Of a stretch of DNA of 8,139 nucleotides, positions 1-5,931 are shown piece by piece (position 1 is the first letter of the stretch; each line of letters opens with the position of its first letter). Source of the DNA: Flavobacteria bacterium RIFCSPLOWO2_12_FULL_31_7 (GTDB lineage: Bacteria > Bacteroidota > Bacteroidia > Flavobacteriales > Flavobacteriaceae). The translations under genes and the position numbers were made by a program. The notes under the pieces are model-generated. The model made no database searches and had not been told where the DNA came from. It was given only the letters and a program-made list of their open reading frames with translations. The stretch spans positions 1 to 8,139 of the forward strand of contig MGWJ01000109.1 in NCBI GenBank assembly GCA_001800945.1, written 5' to 3'.

Positions 1-1535
1 ATTTTTCAACTTTAGAAAAAATCTTCATTCGTGAAGAAATGTATATCGATTTCAAATTGTATTCGGATAGAGAATCGCTTTATGCGTATTTATACAAACA
101 ATTTGAACCTTTCAAAAAATCATTTGTAAGAGAAATTGTAGATGAAGATTTACAACGATTAACGCAAATTCCAATGATTCGTATCACACGTTTTGATTCA
201 GATAAAGCGGACGATTTTATTGCGAAGTTAGAAGATCAAATGAAAGAAGTGCAACATCATTTAGATAATTTAATTGATTTTGCGATCGACTATTTCGCCA
301 AACTAAAAGAAAAATACGGAAAAGGAAGAGAACGTCAAACGGAATTGAGAAATTTCGATACGATAGAAGCTACGAAAGTGGTTTTACGAAATACCAAATT
401 ATATGTCAACAGAGAAGAAGGTTTCTTCGGAACTGGATTGAAAAAAGACGAATACGTTGCCGATTGTTCAGATATTGACGATGTAATTGTATTTCTAAGA
501 GATGGAAGAATGATGATTGCGAAAGTAGACGATAAAAAATTCGTGGGTAAAGACATTATTCATATCGCAGTTTTCGATAAAAACGACAAACGTACTATTT
601 ACAACATGATGTATCGTGATGGTAAAAATGGTTCTACGTTTATTAAACGTTTCAATGTTTCTGGTGTTACTCGTGATAAATTTTACGATTTGACGCAAGA
701 AAAACCAGGCTCTCAAGTCTTATATTTCTCCGCCAATCCAAATGGAGAAGCTGAGGTGGTTACGATTTTATTACGCCAAGTGGGAAGTATCAAGAAACTG
801 AAATGGGATCAAGATTTTTCAGATATTGCTATCAAAGGTCGTGCTAGTAAAGGAAATACAGTTTCGAAATATCCAATTAAGAAAATTGAATTGAAAGAAA
901 AAGGAATTTCGACACTTCGACCAAGAAAAATTTGGTTCGATGAAACGGTGCATCGTTTGAATGTAGATGGAAGAGGTGAGTTGTTAGGTGAATTTAAACC
1001 GAACGACAGATTGCTTATCGCGAATCAATCCGGAAAAATAAAAACCATTATTCCAGAATTGACCACACATTTCGATGAAGACATGATTGTGATGGAAAAA
1101 TGGCATCCGAAAAAACCAATTTCTGCCATTTATTACGATGGTGAAAAAGAGCGTTATTTTGTGAAACGTTTCTTAATTGAAAACGAAAACAAAGAAGAAA
1201 TTTTTATTACGGAACACGAAAAATCACAATTAGAAATTATTTCAACCGATTGGTTACCAATGGCTGAGGTGGTTTATGCTAAAGTGAAAGGTGTACAAAA
1301 AGACAATCAAATTGTCAACTTAGATGAGTTTATTGCCGTGAAAGGAATTAAAGCTTTAGGAAATCAATTAACTACGGATAAAATCAAACAAATTAACTTG
1401 TTAGATCCATTGCCTTATGAAGAAATTCTAGATGAACCAGAAACAACAAGTTCTGAGGAAAATGAATCTAAAGATATTCAAGATTTCAATATTGAATTGG
1501 ATGACGACGGACAAATTACTTTGAGTTTAGAGTAA
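1..1535 (+). CDS. parC: DNA topoisomerase IV subunit A (ParC), C-terminal part
   Basis: The frame is open from base 3, so this gene enters from the left; the ATG at 39 is an internal methionine. The codons before it read TLEKIFIREE, the GyrA/ParC segment that follows the breakage-reunion core and tower. About 510 residues are present; the catalytic tyrosine and N-terminal DNA-binding domain lie outside. A conserved KYGKGRERQTEL stretch (bases ~315-350) matches the GyrA/ParC family region before the C-terminal domain. Degenerate beta-pinwheel-like blades follow (for example DVIVFLRDGRMMIAKVDDKKF), then an acidic tail ending in DDDGQITLSLE. No glutamine/glycine-rich GyrA box is visible, which favours ParC over GyrA. 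With ParE it would form the heterotetramer that decatenates daughter chromosomes. It ends at a rho-independent terminator shared with the convergent gene. ParC versus a second GyrA-like paralogue cannot be fully settled without the N-terminus. Confidence 0.93.
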   Translation, partial: FSTLEKIFIREEMYIDFKLYSDRESLYAYLYKQFEPFKKSFVREIVDEDLQRLTQIPMIRITRFDSDKADDFIAKLEDQMKEVQHHLDNLIDFAIDYFAKLKEKYGKGRERQTELRNFDTIEATKVVLRNTKLYVNREEGFFGTGLKKDEYVADCSDIDDVIVFLRDGRMMIAKVDDKKFVGKDIIHIAVFDKNDKRTIYNMMYRDGKNGSTFIKRFNVSGVTRDKFYDLTQEKPGSQVLYFSANPNGEAEVVTILLRQVGSIKKLKWDQDFSDIAIKGRASKGNTVSKYPIKKIELKEKGISTLRPRKIWFDETVHRLNVDGRGELLGEFKPNDRLLIANQSGKIKTIIPELTTHFDEDMIVMEKWHPKKPISAIYYDGEKERYFVKRFLIENENKEEIFITEHEKSQLEIISTDWLPMAEVVYAKVKGVQKDNQIVNLDEFIAVKGIKALGNQLTTDKIKQINLLDPLPYEEILDEPETTSSEENESKDIQDFNIELDDDGQITLSLE

Positions 1536-1553
1536 TTAGAAACTATATAAAAC

Positions 1554-1584
1554 AAAAAAGTCCCGAAAAATCGGGACTTTTTTT
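1554..1584. terminator. Bidirectional terminator between parC and the convergent T9SS gene
   Basis: A perfect inverted repeat: an A6 run plus GTCCCGA (1554-1566), loop AAAA (1567-1570), then TCGGGAC and a T7 run (1571-1584). The A/T flanks give a U-tract on both strands, so it can end transcripts of parC (plus) and the convergent gene (minus). The minus-strand stop codon (1585-1583) overlaps the edge of the hairpin. Confidence 0.9.
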
Positions 1585-2458
1585 ATAACTTAACTATTTT
1601 AAAAAGGAGAGCGGTATTCGTCCGATTCATTTTTACGAAATAGATTCCGGGTTGATATTCTGAGAAATCTATTTGGGAAGCGTTTTCATTTGTAACGCTA
1701 TATACTTTGCCTGTTAAATCTAAAATTTCAATACTTTGATAGTTTGAGTTTGGAGTAGAAATAGTTAAAGTGTTTTGTACCGGATTTGGAAATAATCGCA
1801 CTTCTTTTTCTGAAATAAAATTTGCCGAAGCTAAAACCAAACTATTGTCTAAATAATCAGGAATTCCATTAGTATTGGTATCATCATCTATTGGAGATCC
1901 ATTCAGGTTGTAATCTTCATTGATTGTTAAGATTGTATCTCCATCATCATCATTGTCCAAAAAATTAAAAACACCATCAGAATCAGTGTCTTCATTATTT
2001 AGTATTTTATCATTATTTAAATCTTCAGAATTATTTAATACGGTATCGTTATCATCATCTGAATCGGGATTAACGGTTTTTAAAATCACATTAGAAAAAT
2101 TATTATCTAAAGTCGCTTGGTCATAGCTGATTCCTGTTCCACTATACTCTAATTTTAAATTGCAATATTGGGTAGAACTCACTTGATTAACATAAGAAGA
2201 AATTCCAATAACATTCGTATTATTAATGTAATCAGTAAAACTTGGAAATAAAGAAAGTTGGTATCCAGAAAGATCAAAACCCATTGTCAAAGCTTTATTA
2301 TACATATACGAGTTAATGTAATAATTAATATCGAATGTTGTAAAACCATCATTATCATTGTCAATAACATAATAATAATTTATTCCAGGCGGCGGTGGTT
2401 GACCCATGGCGCTATTTAGTGAAAATAGCAATACTAGTAGTGTAGTTATTTTTTTCAT
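1583..2458 (-). CDS. Secreted T9SS type A sorting-domain protein with thrombospondin-3-like calcium repeats
   Basis: A 291-residue exported protein. Residues 1-19 form a Sec signal peptide (KK, then a hydrophobic core, cleavage probably after AMG). A first acidic loop DNDNDGFTTFD lies at 33-43. Residues 132-205 are rich in DxDxDG-type loops (DSDDDND, DTDSDGVFNFLDNDDDGD, DTNTNGIPDYLDN), typical of thrombospondin type 3 calcium-binding repeats. Residues ~219-291 form a T9SS type A sorting domain: RLFPNPVQNTLTI start, central DLTGKVY, and GIYFVKM before the basic end FKIVKL. By family knowledge this domain directs outer-membrane translocation and is usually removed as the protein is anchored or released. 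Residues 45-130 match no domain I recognise and carry no obvious catalytic motif, so its job (adhesin, matrix protein) is unknown. It is short for a T9SS cargo. The ATG start is supported by the signal peptide directly after it; the 3' end sits on the shared terminator. Confidence 0.93.
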   Translation of the reverse strand: MKKITTLLVLLFSLNSAMGQPPPPGINYYYVIDNDNDGFTTFDINYYINSYMYNKALTMGFDLSGYQLSLFPSFTDYINNTNVIGISSYVNQVSSTQYCNLKLEYSGTGISYDQATLDNNFSNVILKTVNPDSDDDNDTVLNNSEDLNNDKILNNEDTDSDGVFNFLDNDDDGDTILTINEDYNLNGSPIDDDTNTNGIPDYLDNSLVLASANFISEKEVRLFPNPVQNTLTISTPNSNYQSIEILDLTGKVYSVTNENASQIDFSEYQPGIYFVKMNRTNTALLFKIVKL

Positions 2459-2696
2459 TTTTTAGGTTTTAAAATGTAATAAATAATTAAGTTAAAATTA
2501 GAAAAGAGGGCATTTACTAATAGATTTCAATCTGTATTTCTGTAAGTTCTGATAATTTACGATTGAAATAAAAGTATAAGTTCTGTTAGAAATAAGTTCA
2601 TGAATTATATAATGTGAATTTACTTAAGTATATTTTGTTGTTATTACGGGACTTCCGTAAAATTTGTTAATATTTTCTTCGCTTATAGACAAAAAA

Positions 2697-2719
2697 AATC
2701 CCGAAGAATATTCGGGATT
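2697..2719 (-). terminator. Distal terminator of the terC transcript
   Basis: A perfect 9-bp stem, AATCCCGAA (2697-2705) and TTCGGGATT (2711-2719), around a 5-nt loop. On the minus strand it is followed by a U-tract from the A8 run at 2691-2698. The plus strand has no T-run after it, so it works in the minus direction. It backs up the hairpin nearer to terC. Confidence 0.85.
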
Positions 2720-2731
2720 ATCATAATAAAA

Positions 2732-2759
2732 AAAGTCCCGAAAATTCATTCGAGACTTT
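2732..2759 (-). terminator. Proximal terminator of the terC transcript
   Basis: Arms AAAGTCCCG (2732-2740) and CGAGACTTT (2751-2759) enclose a 10-nt loop, five bases beyond the terC stop codon. In minus-strand RNA the one non-complementary position becomes a G-U pair, so all nine pairs form, followed by a U-tract. In plus-strand RNA the same position is a C-A mismatch. The hairpin therefore favours terminating minus-strand transcripts. Confidence 0.85.
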
Positions 2760-2764
2760 AATGT

Positions 2765-3622
2765 TTAATTCGTTAAATCTGTATCTTCTAATTTCTTATC
2801 CATAATTTTACTATTGTGTAAAACCACTGGTTTTTTACTGTTTTTCTTCATTCTTAAATTCAAGAATTCTACGAATAATGAGAAGAAAATAGCAAAATAT
2901 AAATATCCTTTTGGAATACTATGTACTTCTGTTCCTCCAAAGAATTTAATCTCAGCTAAATGTGAACCTTCAGCTAAAAGCATTACTCCAATTAAAATTA
3001 AAAACGATAATCCTAAAATTTGAATTGTTGGATGTTCGTTTACGAATTTAGAAACTGGTCCAGCAAAAATTAGCATAATTACTATTGAAATAACAATTGC
3101 AGCAATCATAATTTCTAAAGCTCCTGCCGGTCCGAAACCCATTGGTGGTTCAGCAGCACTTACTAATCCAACAGCAGTTAAAATACTATCAAATGAGAAT
3201 ACAATGTTTAATAAAGCAATTTGAATAATGGCTGCACTTAATGTATTACTTGCTTTTCCAGAAGTTCCTTCTTCTTCACCTTCTAATTTATGATGAATTT
3301 CAGAAACCGATTTGTAAAGTAAGAATAAACCTCCACCAAATACAATTAAACTTTGGCCATTTAATCCTCCAGAAACAAATCCCCAATCAAAATCAAAGAA
3401 AGAGTCTTTCAAACTCATTACCCAAGTAATTCCAAAAAGTAAAACGATTCTAAAAGCCATAGCTAATAATAAACCAATTCTTCGGGCTTTTGGTTGGTCT
3501 TCTGCTTTAAGTTTTCCTGATACAATAGATAAAAAGACAATGTTGTCGATTCCTAAAATAATTTCTAAAAAAGTTAGGGTTAATAAAGCTACCCAAGCAT
3601 TTGGATTTGATAAAATTTCCAT
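2765..3622 (-). CDS. TerC-family integral membrane protein (putative metal exporter)
   Basis: A 285-residue polytopic membrane protein of the TerC family. The two family signature motifs are present: LEIILGIDNIVF (19-30, with acidic E20 and D26) in the first membrane segment, and NIVFSFDSILTAVG (139-152, with D145) in the middle. Hydrophobic segments lie near 10-35, 48-70, 89-105, 127-155, 168-190, 199-217 and 238-256. The HPTIQILGLSFLILIGVML block (197-215) is also typical. An acidic loop (112-119) separates the halves and the C-terminus is charged. The family was named for tellurium resistance; characterised members such as Alx and MeeF/MeeY export Mn2+ or help metallate exoenzymes, so metal efflux is a reasonable but unproven role. 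No other ter genes are nearby, so tellurite resistance is unlikely. It follows the lipoprotein gene by 45 bp on the same strand, with too little leader for a manganese riboswitch, and is closed by two tandem terminators. Confidence 0.92.
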   Translation of the reverse strand: MEILSNPNAWVALLTLTFLEIILGIDNIVFLSIVSGKLKAEDQPKARRIGLLLAMAFRIVLLFGITWVMSLKDSFFDFDWGFVSGGLNGQSLIVFGGGLFLLYKSVSEIHHKLEGEEEGTSGKASNTLSAAIIQIALLNIVFSFDSILTAVGLVSAAEPPMGFGPAGALEIMIAAIVISIVIMLIFAGPVSKFVNEHPTIQILGLSFLILIGVMLLAEGSHLAEIKFFGGTEVHSIPKGYLYFAIFFSLFVEFLNLRMKKNSKKPVVLHNSKIMDKKLEDTDLTN

Positions 3623-3667
3623 TTAGTTTAGTTTGTTAGTTTGTTTTTTACTTAGATTTTACGAAGA

Positions 3668-4036
3668 TTATTGTTGTTTTGTTACAGAACCAAACTGTTT
3701 TTTTGCATCGCCTACAAAAGAATATTCAAAATTATATTTTAAATCTTTGGTATTTAGTATTTTAACGTGGACTGCTTTTTTCTCATTTCTGTTTTTTGGT
3801 CTCACATTTTCTAAGATATATTCACATTCATTTATCCATCGAATGGAAAAAGTATCAATTACATTATTATAATTTTCAATTTGAATAGAATCATTTCTTT
3901 CAAATGAACTGGTGAATTTTTTTCCTTCAACTGTAGTTTCTGAAGTAAATTTTCCAGTTTTGAAGTCCTTACAAGTTCTTTCTTGTTTGTAACAAGAAAC
4001 AAGGATTAAGGCAAATAATAGTATTGTTTTTTTCAT
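3668..4036 (-). CDS. Small lipoprotein, conserved in flavobacteria, function unknown
   Basis: A 122-residue putative lipoprotein. The N-terminus MKKTILLFALILVSC is a lipoprotein signal peptide with lipobox L-V-S-C, so Cys15 would be lipidated and the mature protein tethered to the envelope. The mature part is polar and strand-rich, with two further cysteines (C22 and C71) that could form a disulfide, and recognisable blocks TCKDFKTGKFT (21-31), FERNDSIQIENYNN (45-58) and IRWINECEYIL (65-75). From memory, homologues in flavobacteria often carry the database name 'DNA topoisomerase IV', probably borrowed from the neighbouring parC. Nothing in this sequence resembles a topoisomerase, so that name should not be used. 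It sits between the DUF6095-like gene (91-bp gap) and terC (45-bp gap), all on one strand. No enzyme motif is visible. Confidence 0.85.
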   Translation of the reverse strand: MKKTILLFALILVSCYKQERTCKDFKTGKFTSETTVEGKKFTSSFERNDSIQIENYNNVIDTFSIRWINECEYILENVRPKNRNEKKAVHVKILNTKDLKYNFEYSFVGDAKKQFGSVTKQQ

Positions 4037-4048
4037 TTTATTTTTAAC

Positions 4049-4075
4049 CGCTAGGCTCGCAAAGTTCGCAATGGT
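4049..4075. repeat. Three degenerate 9-bp CGC-led repeats in a GC-rich patch
   Basis: CGCTAGGCT at 4049, CGCAAAGTT at 4058 and CGCAATGGT at 4067 form a head-to-tail array, with AACC just before and GGTT at the end. This GC-rich island stands out in a T-rich spacer upstream of the lipoprotein gene. I recall similar intergenic patches built on CGCAAAG in other Flavobacterium genomes, which I cannot verify here. Confidence 0.55.
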
Positions 4076-4090
4076 TTTTATTTATTATAA

Positions 4091-4127
4091 TTTTTACTTG
4101 GTTCTTTTTACTTTTTACTTGGTTCTT
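4091..4127. repeat. Direct repeat, 16 bp twice, with a 7-nt phase
   Basis: TTTTTACTTGGTTCTT occurs at 4091-4106 and again at 4112-4127, exactly 21 bases apart. Cytosines fall every seven bases (4097, 4104, 4111, 4118, 4125), each followed by TT, so the underlying unit is a heptamer of the kind TACTTnn. The array begins directly after the minus-strand stop codon (4130-4128) of the DUF6095-like gene. Confidence 0.8.
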
Positions 4128-4349
4128 CTACTTTCCAAACATACTTTTCATAATAGTATTAATGCCTTTAAACATTAAATATACTGCATAAGCACAAATT
4201 AGTATTGCCAAAATTAGAACGTAAACATATAAAGGATGTTTTTGGTTTTTAAAACTACTATTTAAGATAAAAACACCAATAAATAGAGTAGGAAGTGAGC
4301 CTAATAAAAACCTAAGGCCTTTGTTTAAAACGTCTTTGTTAACTGACAT
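4128..4349 (-). CDS. Small two-helix membrane protein, DUF6095-like
   Basis: A 73-residue protein with two predicted membrane helices (about 12-31 and 39-60), a short KNQKHP connector and a charged end. Its length, helix arrangement and the KNQKHPLYV linker fit my memory of the DUF6095 family, which is found in flavobacteria and has no assigned function. The gene starts one base after the preceding stop (TAA-T-ATG at 4353-4347), so translation is very probably coupled to the 185-residue gene and the two products may act together in the envelope. No enzymatic motif is visible. The family assignment is from memory; the gene call itself is well supported by the tight spacing and clean membrane pattern. 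Confidence 0.82.
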   Translation of the reverse strand: MSVNKDVLNKGLRFLLGSLPTLFIGVFILNSSFKNQKHPLYVYVLILAILICAYAVYLMFKGINTIMKSMFGK

Positions 4350-4350
4350 A

Positions 4351-4908
4351 TTAGAAACTTAATCGTAAACCTAATCCATTTTGATTGGCAACTAAATTTA
4401 AACTTGCTTCAAAATGATTTTCTAAATCACTTGTTGTTTTTAATCCATTATTGTAAGTATCAATGGCATTTTTCATCTTTTCATTTTTCCCTTTTAAAAC
4501 AAAATAGGAAACTCCAGCGAAACCTGCACCAATATAAGTCATGGCTGTTGGATAGTTTCCGCCTTCTGTAACCATTGCTTTTACAGCGTCACTCACTACA
4601 AGTACAGAACCTAAACCTAGTAATAAACCACCAATTACACTTTTGTTTTTTGCTTTTGTATATAAAGAATAGGCTTTATAATCATTATCTTTTAAGTATT
4701 TCTTAATTTCGTAAGACGGAATTTGCTCATTATTAATGAACATTTTTTTGTCTTTCATTTCGATAGCTTGTCCAGCTGGAATTTCTCTGGTAACGAAACG
4801 AGTTTGTGAAAAGCTTACAAACGAAACGAATAATAAACTAACATAGATTAACTTTTTACTCACGCTAATTACATTGTTTTTTTGGTGTTCATGAATCTTT
4901 GATTTCAT
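4351..4908 (-). CDS. Exported hypothetical protein with glycine-rich hydrophobic segments
   Basis: A 185-residue protein I do not recognise. A hydrophobic signal-like segment (about 19-33) ends in SFSQ, a common flavobacterial cleavage site, after an unusually long polar leader of 18 residues. A GTG at 4863 (residue 16) would instead give MSKKLIYVSLLF, a normal 20-residue signal peptide, so the true start may be there. The mature part holds a short charged region (36-88), two glycine-rich hydrophobic stretches (91-108 and 121-138) that could be membrane helices, a charged amphipathic stretch (140-165), and the ending LNLVANQNGLGLRLSF, which looks like beta strands with a terminal aromatic residue. 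It lies 96 bp after murQ and one base before the DUF6095-like gene, so it probably belongs to that transcription unit. Its leader carries an 8-bp hairpin at 4925-4945. Confidence 0.82.
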   Translation of the reverse strand: MKSKIHEHQKNNVISVSKKLIYVSLLFVSFVSFSQTRFVTREIPAGQAIEMKDKKMFINNEQIPSYEIKKYLKDNDYKAYSLYTKAKNKSVIGGLLLGLGSVLVVSDAVKAMVTEGGNYPTAMTYIGAGFAGVSYFVLKGKNEKMKNAIDTYNNGLKTTSDLENHFEASLNLVANQNGLGLRLSF

Positions 4909-4924
4909 ATTTTACTTTTTTTTT

Positions 4925-4945
4925 AATCTGAACTTGTTTCAGATT
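4925..4945 (-). promoter_or_regulatory. Leader hairpin before the 185-residue protein
   Basis: A perfect 8-bp inverted repeat, AATCTGAA (4925-4932) and TTCAGATT (4938-4945), encloses a 5-nt loop. On the minus strand it is followed by a run of A rather than U, then the ATG 16 bases later, so it is not an intrinsic terminator. It could be an mRNA stabiliser, a processing site or a dyad operator; the sequence does not say which. Confidence 0.5.
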
Positions 4946-4967
4946 CTATTAATTAACTGATTTTATT

Positions 4968-5002
4968 ACTTTTATCTTTTGCCTTTTTACTTGGCTCTTA
5001 TA
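4968..5002. repeat. Heptamer-phased repeat related to the array at 4091-4127
   Basis: Cytosines recur every seven bases (4969, 4976, 4983, 4990, 4997), each followed by TT. The segment TTTTTACTTGGCTCTT (4984-4999) matches the 16-bp repeat at 4091 and 4112 with a single difference. Like that array it begins directly after a minus-strand stop codon, here that of murQ. Confidence 0.7.
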
Positions 5003-5004
5003 AT

Positions 5005-5826
5005 TTAAAACCTTTTACTGTTAAAAAAATCAACGGCTTTTCTAACGCTTCCGTATTCTTCTAATAATTTAGCACCTACTTCATAAGTAACCGGAATTTC
5101 TTCCATAATCATTCGAATTCCTCTATCAATTAACTTATCGTTACTCAATTGCATGTCCACCATTTTGTTGCCTTTGACTTTTCCCAAAGCAATCATCGTT
5201 GATGTAGAAATCATATTCAAAACTAATTTTTGAGCAGTTCCGGCTTTCATTCGGCTACTTCCTGTCACGAATTCTGGTCCAACAATCACATCAATCGGAT
5301 AATTTGCCGTTTTTGAAAGCGGACTTTCAGCATTACAACTAATACTTCCAGTTAAAATATTGTGCTCATTACATTTTTGTAAACCACCAATTACATAAGG
5401 TGTAGTTCCAGAAGCAGCAATACCAATGACCACATCATTTTGATTAATATTCCATTTTTGTAAATCTTCCCAAGCTTGTTCTTTATTATCTTCTGCAAAT
5501 TCAACAGCCTTCCTAATGGCAGTATCTCCACCTGCAATGATTCCTATAACGGTATCAAAATCAACTCCAAATGTAGGCGGACATTCGCTAGCGTCAACAA
5601 CGCCTAATCTACCAGAAGTTCCTGCACCAATATAAAACAAACGTCCACCATTTTTCATTTTAGTAATAATTTGTTCCACTAAAGCTTCAATTTGTGGTAA
5701 AGCATTTTCAACCGCAAACGGAACCGTTTTATCTTCGGTATTGATGTTGGTTAGCAACTCTTTCACAGACATTTTTTCTAAATGTTCGTATTTTGAAGAT
5801 TGCTCAGTTGTCTTAATAAATGGCAT
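5005..5826 (-). CDS. murQ: N-acetylmuramic acid 6-phosphate etherase
   Basis: This enzyme cleaves the lactyl ether of MurNAc-6-phosphate to GlcNAc-6-phosphate and D-lactate in the cytoplasm, in peptidoglycan recycling. The 273-residue protein is a full-length SIS-domain enzyme. It shows the sugar-phosphate site YIGAGTSGRLGVVDASECPP (65-84), the IAASGTTPYV loop (136-145) and the family signature GPEFVTGSSRMKAGTAQKLV (183-202). Glu81 and Glu112 are spaced 31 apart, as are the two catalytic glutamates of the E. coli enzyme (83 and 114). I chose the ATG at 5826 (MPFIKTTEQS). The longer frame from 5886 adds 20 residues outside the family N-terminus and would begin upstream of the promoter octamer at 5849-5856. 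The neighbours on its strand are envelope genes. No murK, anmK or MurNAc transporter gene is visible within this window. Confidence 0.96.
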   Translation of the reverse strand: MPFIKTTEQSSKYEHLEKMSVKELLTNINTEDKTVPFAVENALPQIEALVEQIITKMKNGGRLFYIGAGTSGRLGVVDASECPPTFGVDFDTVIGIIAGGDTAIRKAVEFAEDNKEQAWEDLQKWNINQNDVVIGIAASGTTPYVIGGLQKCNEHNILTGSISCNAESPLSKTANYPIDVIVGPEFVTGSSRMKAGTAQKLVLNMISTSTMIALGKVKGNKMVDMQLSNDKLIDRGIRMIMEEIPVTYEVGAKLLEEYGSVRKAVDFFNSKRF

Positions 5827-5848
5827 TTTGTATTTTATAATAGTTGTC

Positions 5849-5856
5849 CAAATATA
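5849..5856 (-). promoter_or_regulatory. Promoter -7 octamer for murQ and possibly the downstream gene string
   Basis: The minus strand reads TATATTTG (5856-5849), an exact match to the Bacteroidota -7 consensus TAnnTTTG, 22 bases before the murQ ATG. The nearest upstream TTG (5886-5884) is 27 bases away, longer than the usual spacing for the -33 element, so only the -7 half is convincing. A start here would exclude the longer murQ start at 5886. Confidence 0.6.
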
Positions 5857-5907
5857 CAAAGTATTTATAAATTTAAAGAATGACAACTATAGTTTATTGA
5901 ATATTTT

Positions 5908-5915
5908 TATATTTG
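5908..5915 (+). promoter_or_regulatory. Promoter -7 octamer for the glycosyltransferase gene
   Basis: TATATTTG at 5908-5915 matches TAnnTTTG exactly and lies 16 bases before the TTG start at 5932, which predicts a very short leader. No correctly spaced TTG -33 element is seen. The same octamer occurs on the opposite strand 52 bases away for murQ, making this a compact divergent promoter region. Confidence 0.6.
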
Positions 5916-5931
5916 TTAAAAACTATAACTT

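Larger units (their letters stand above)
2459..2764. other. Gene-free stretch upstream of the T9SS gene and downstream of terC
   Basis: I see no credible coding sequence in these 306 bases. The right third holds two terminator hairpins for the minus-strand terC transcript. The left two thirds must contain the T9SS gene promoter on the minus strand, but no full TAnnTTTG octamer is present there; TAATTTTA, one base off, is the nearest. Also visible are a small hairpin TTACGG/CCGTAA (2644-2660), a spaced inverted repeat ATTTCAATC/GATTGAAAT (2524-2569), and three copies of TAAGTTC (2543, 2577, 2593). Confidence 0.7.

Noticed and set aside
335..716. Two 73-residue minus-strand frames inside parC
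   Set aside because: They lie opposite the well-supported parC frame and encode no recognisable domain.
1920..2126. Plus-strand frame rich in serine and leucine
   Set aside because: It is the complement of the aspartate repeats in the T9SS gene; the serines come from reversed GAT/GAC codons.
2644..2660. Small hairpin TTACGG/CCGTAA as a terminator
   Set aside because: Only six pairs and no U-tract of useful length follow on either strand.
2814..3429. Plus-strand frames opposite terC
   Set aside because: The TerC protein fully explains the region with both signature motifs; the opposite frames have no supported start or domain.
2765..3622. Tellurite resistance operon
   Set aside because: Only a TerC-family protein is present; no TerA, TerB, TerD or TerZ-like genes are adjacent.
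3623..3667. Manganese (yybP-ykoY) riboswitch before terC
   Set aside because: The gap to the preceding gene is only 45 T-rich bases, too short and without the expected paired elements.
3633..3872. 79-residue plus-strand frame
   Set aside because: It is opposite the lipoprotein gene and its hydrophobic stretch is a shadow of that gene.
4091..5002. CRISPR array
   Set aside because: The repeats are 7 to 16 bases, degenerate, and lack uniform spacers or cas genes.
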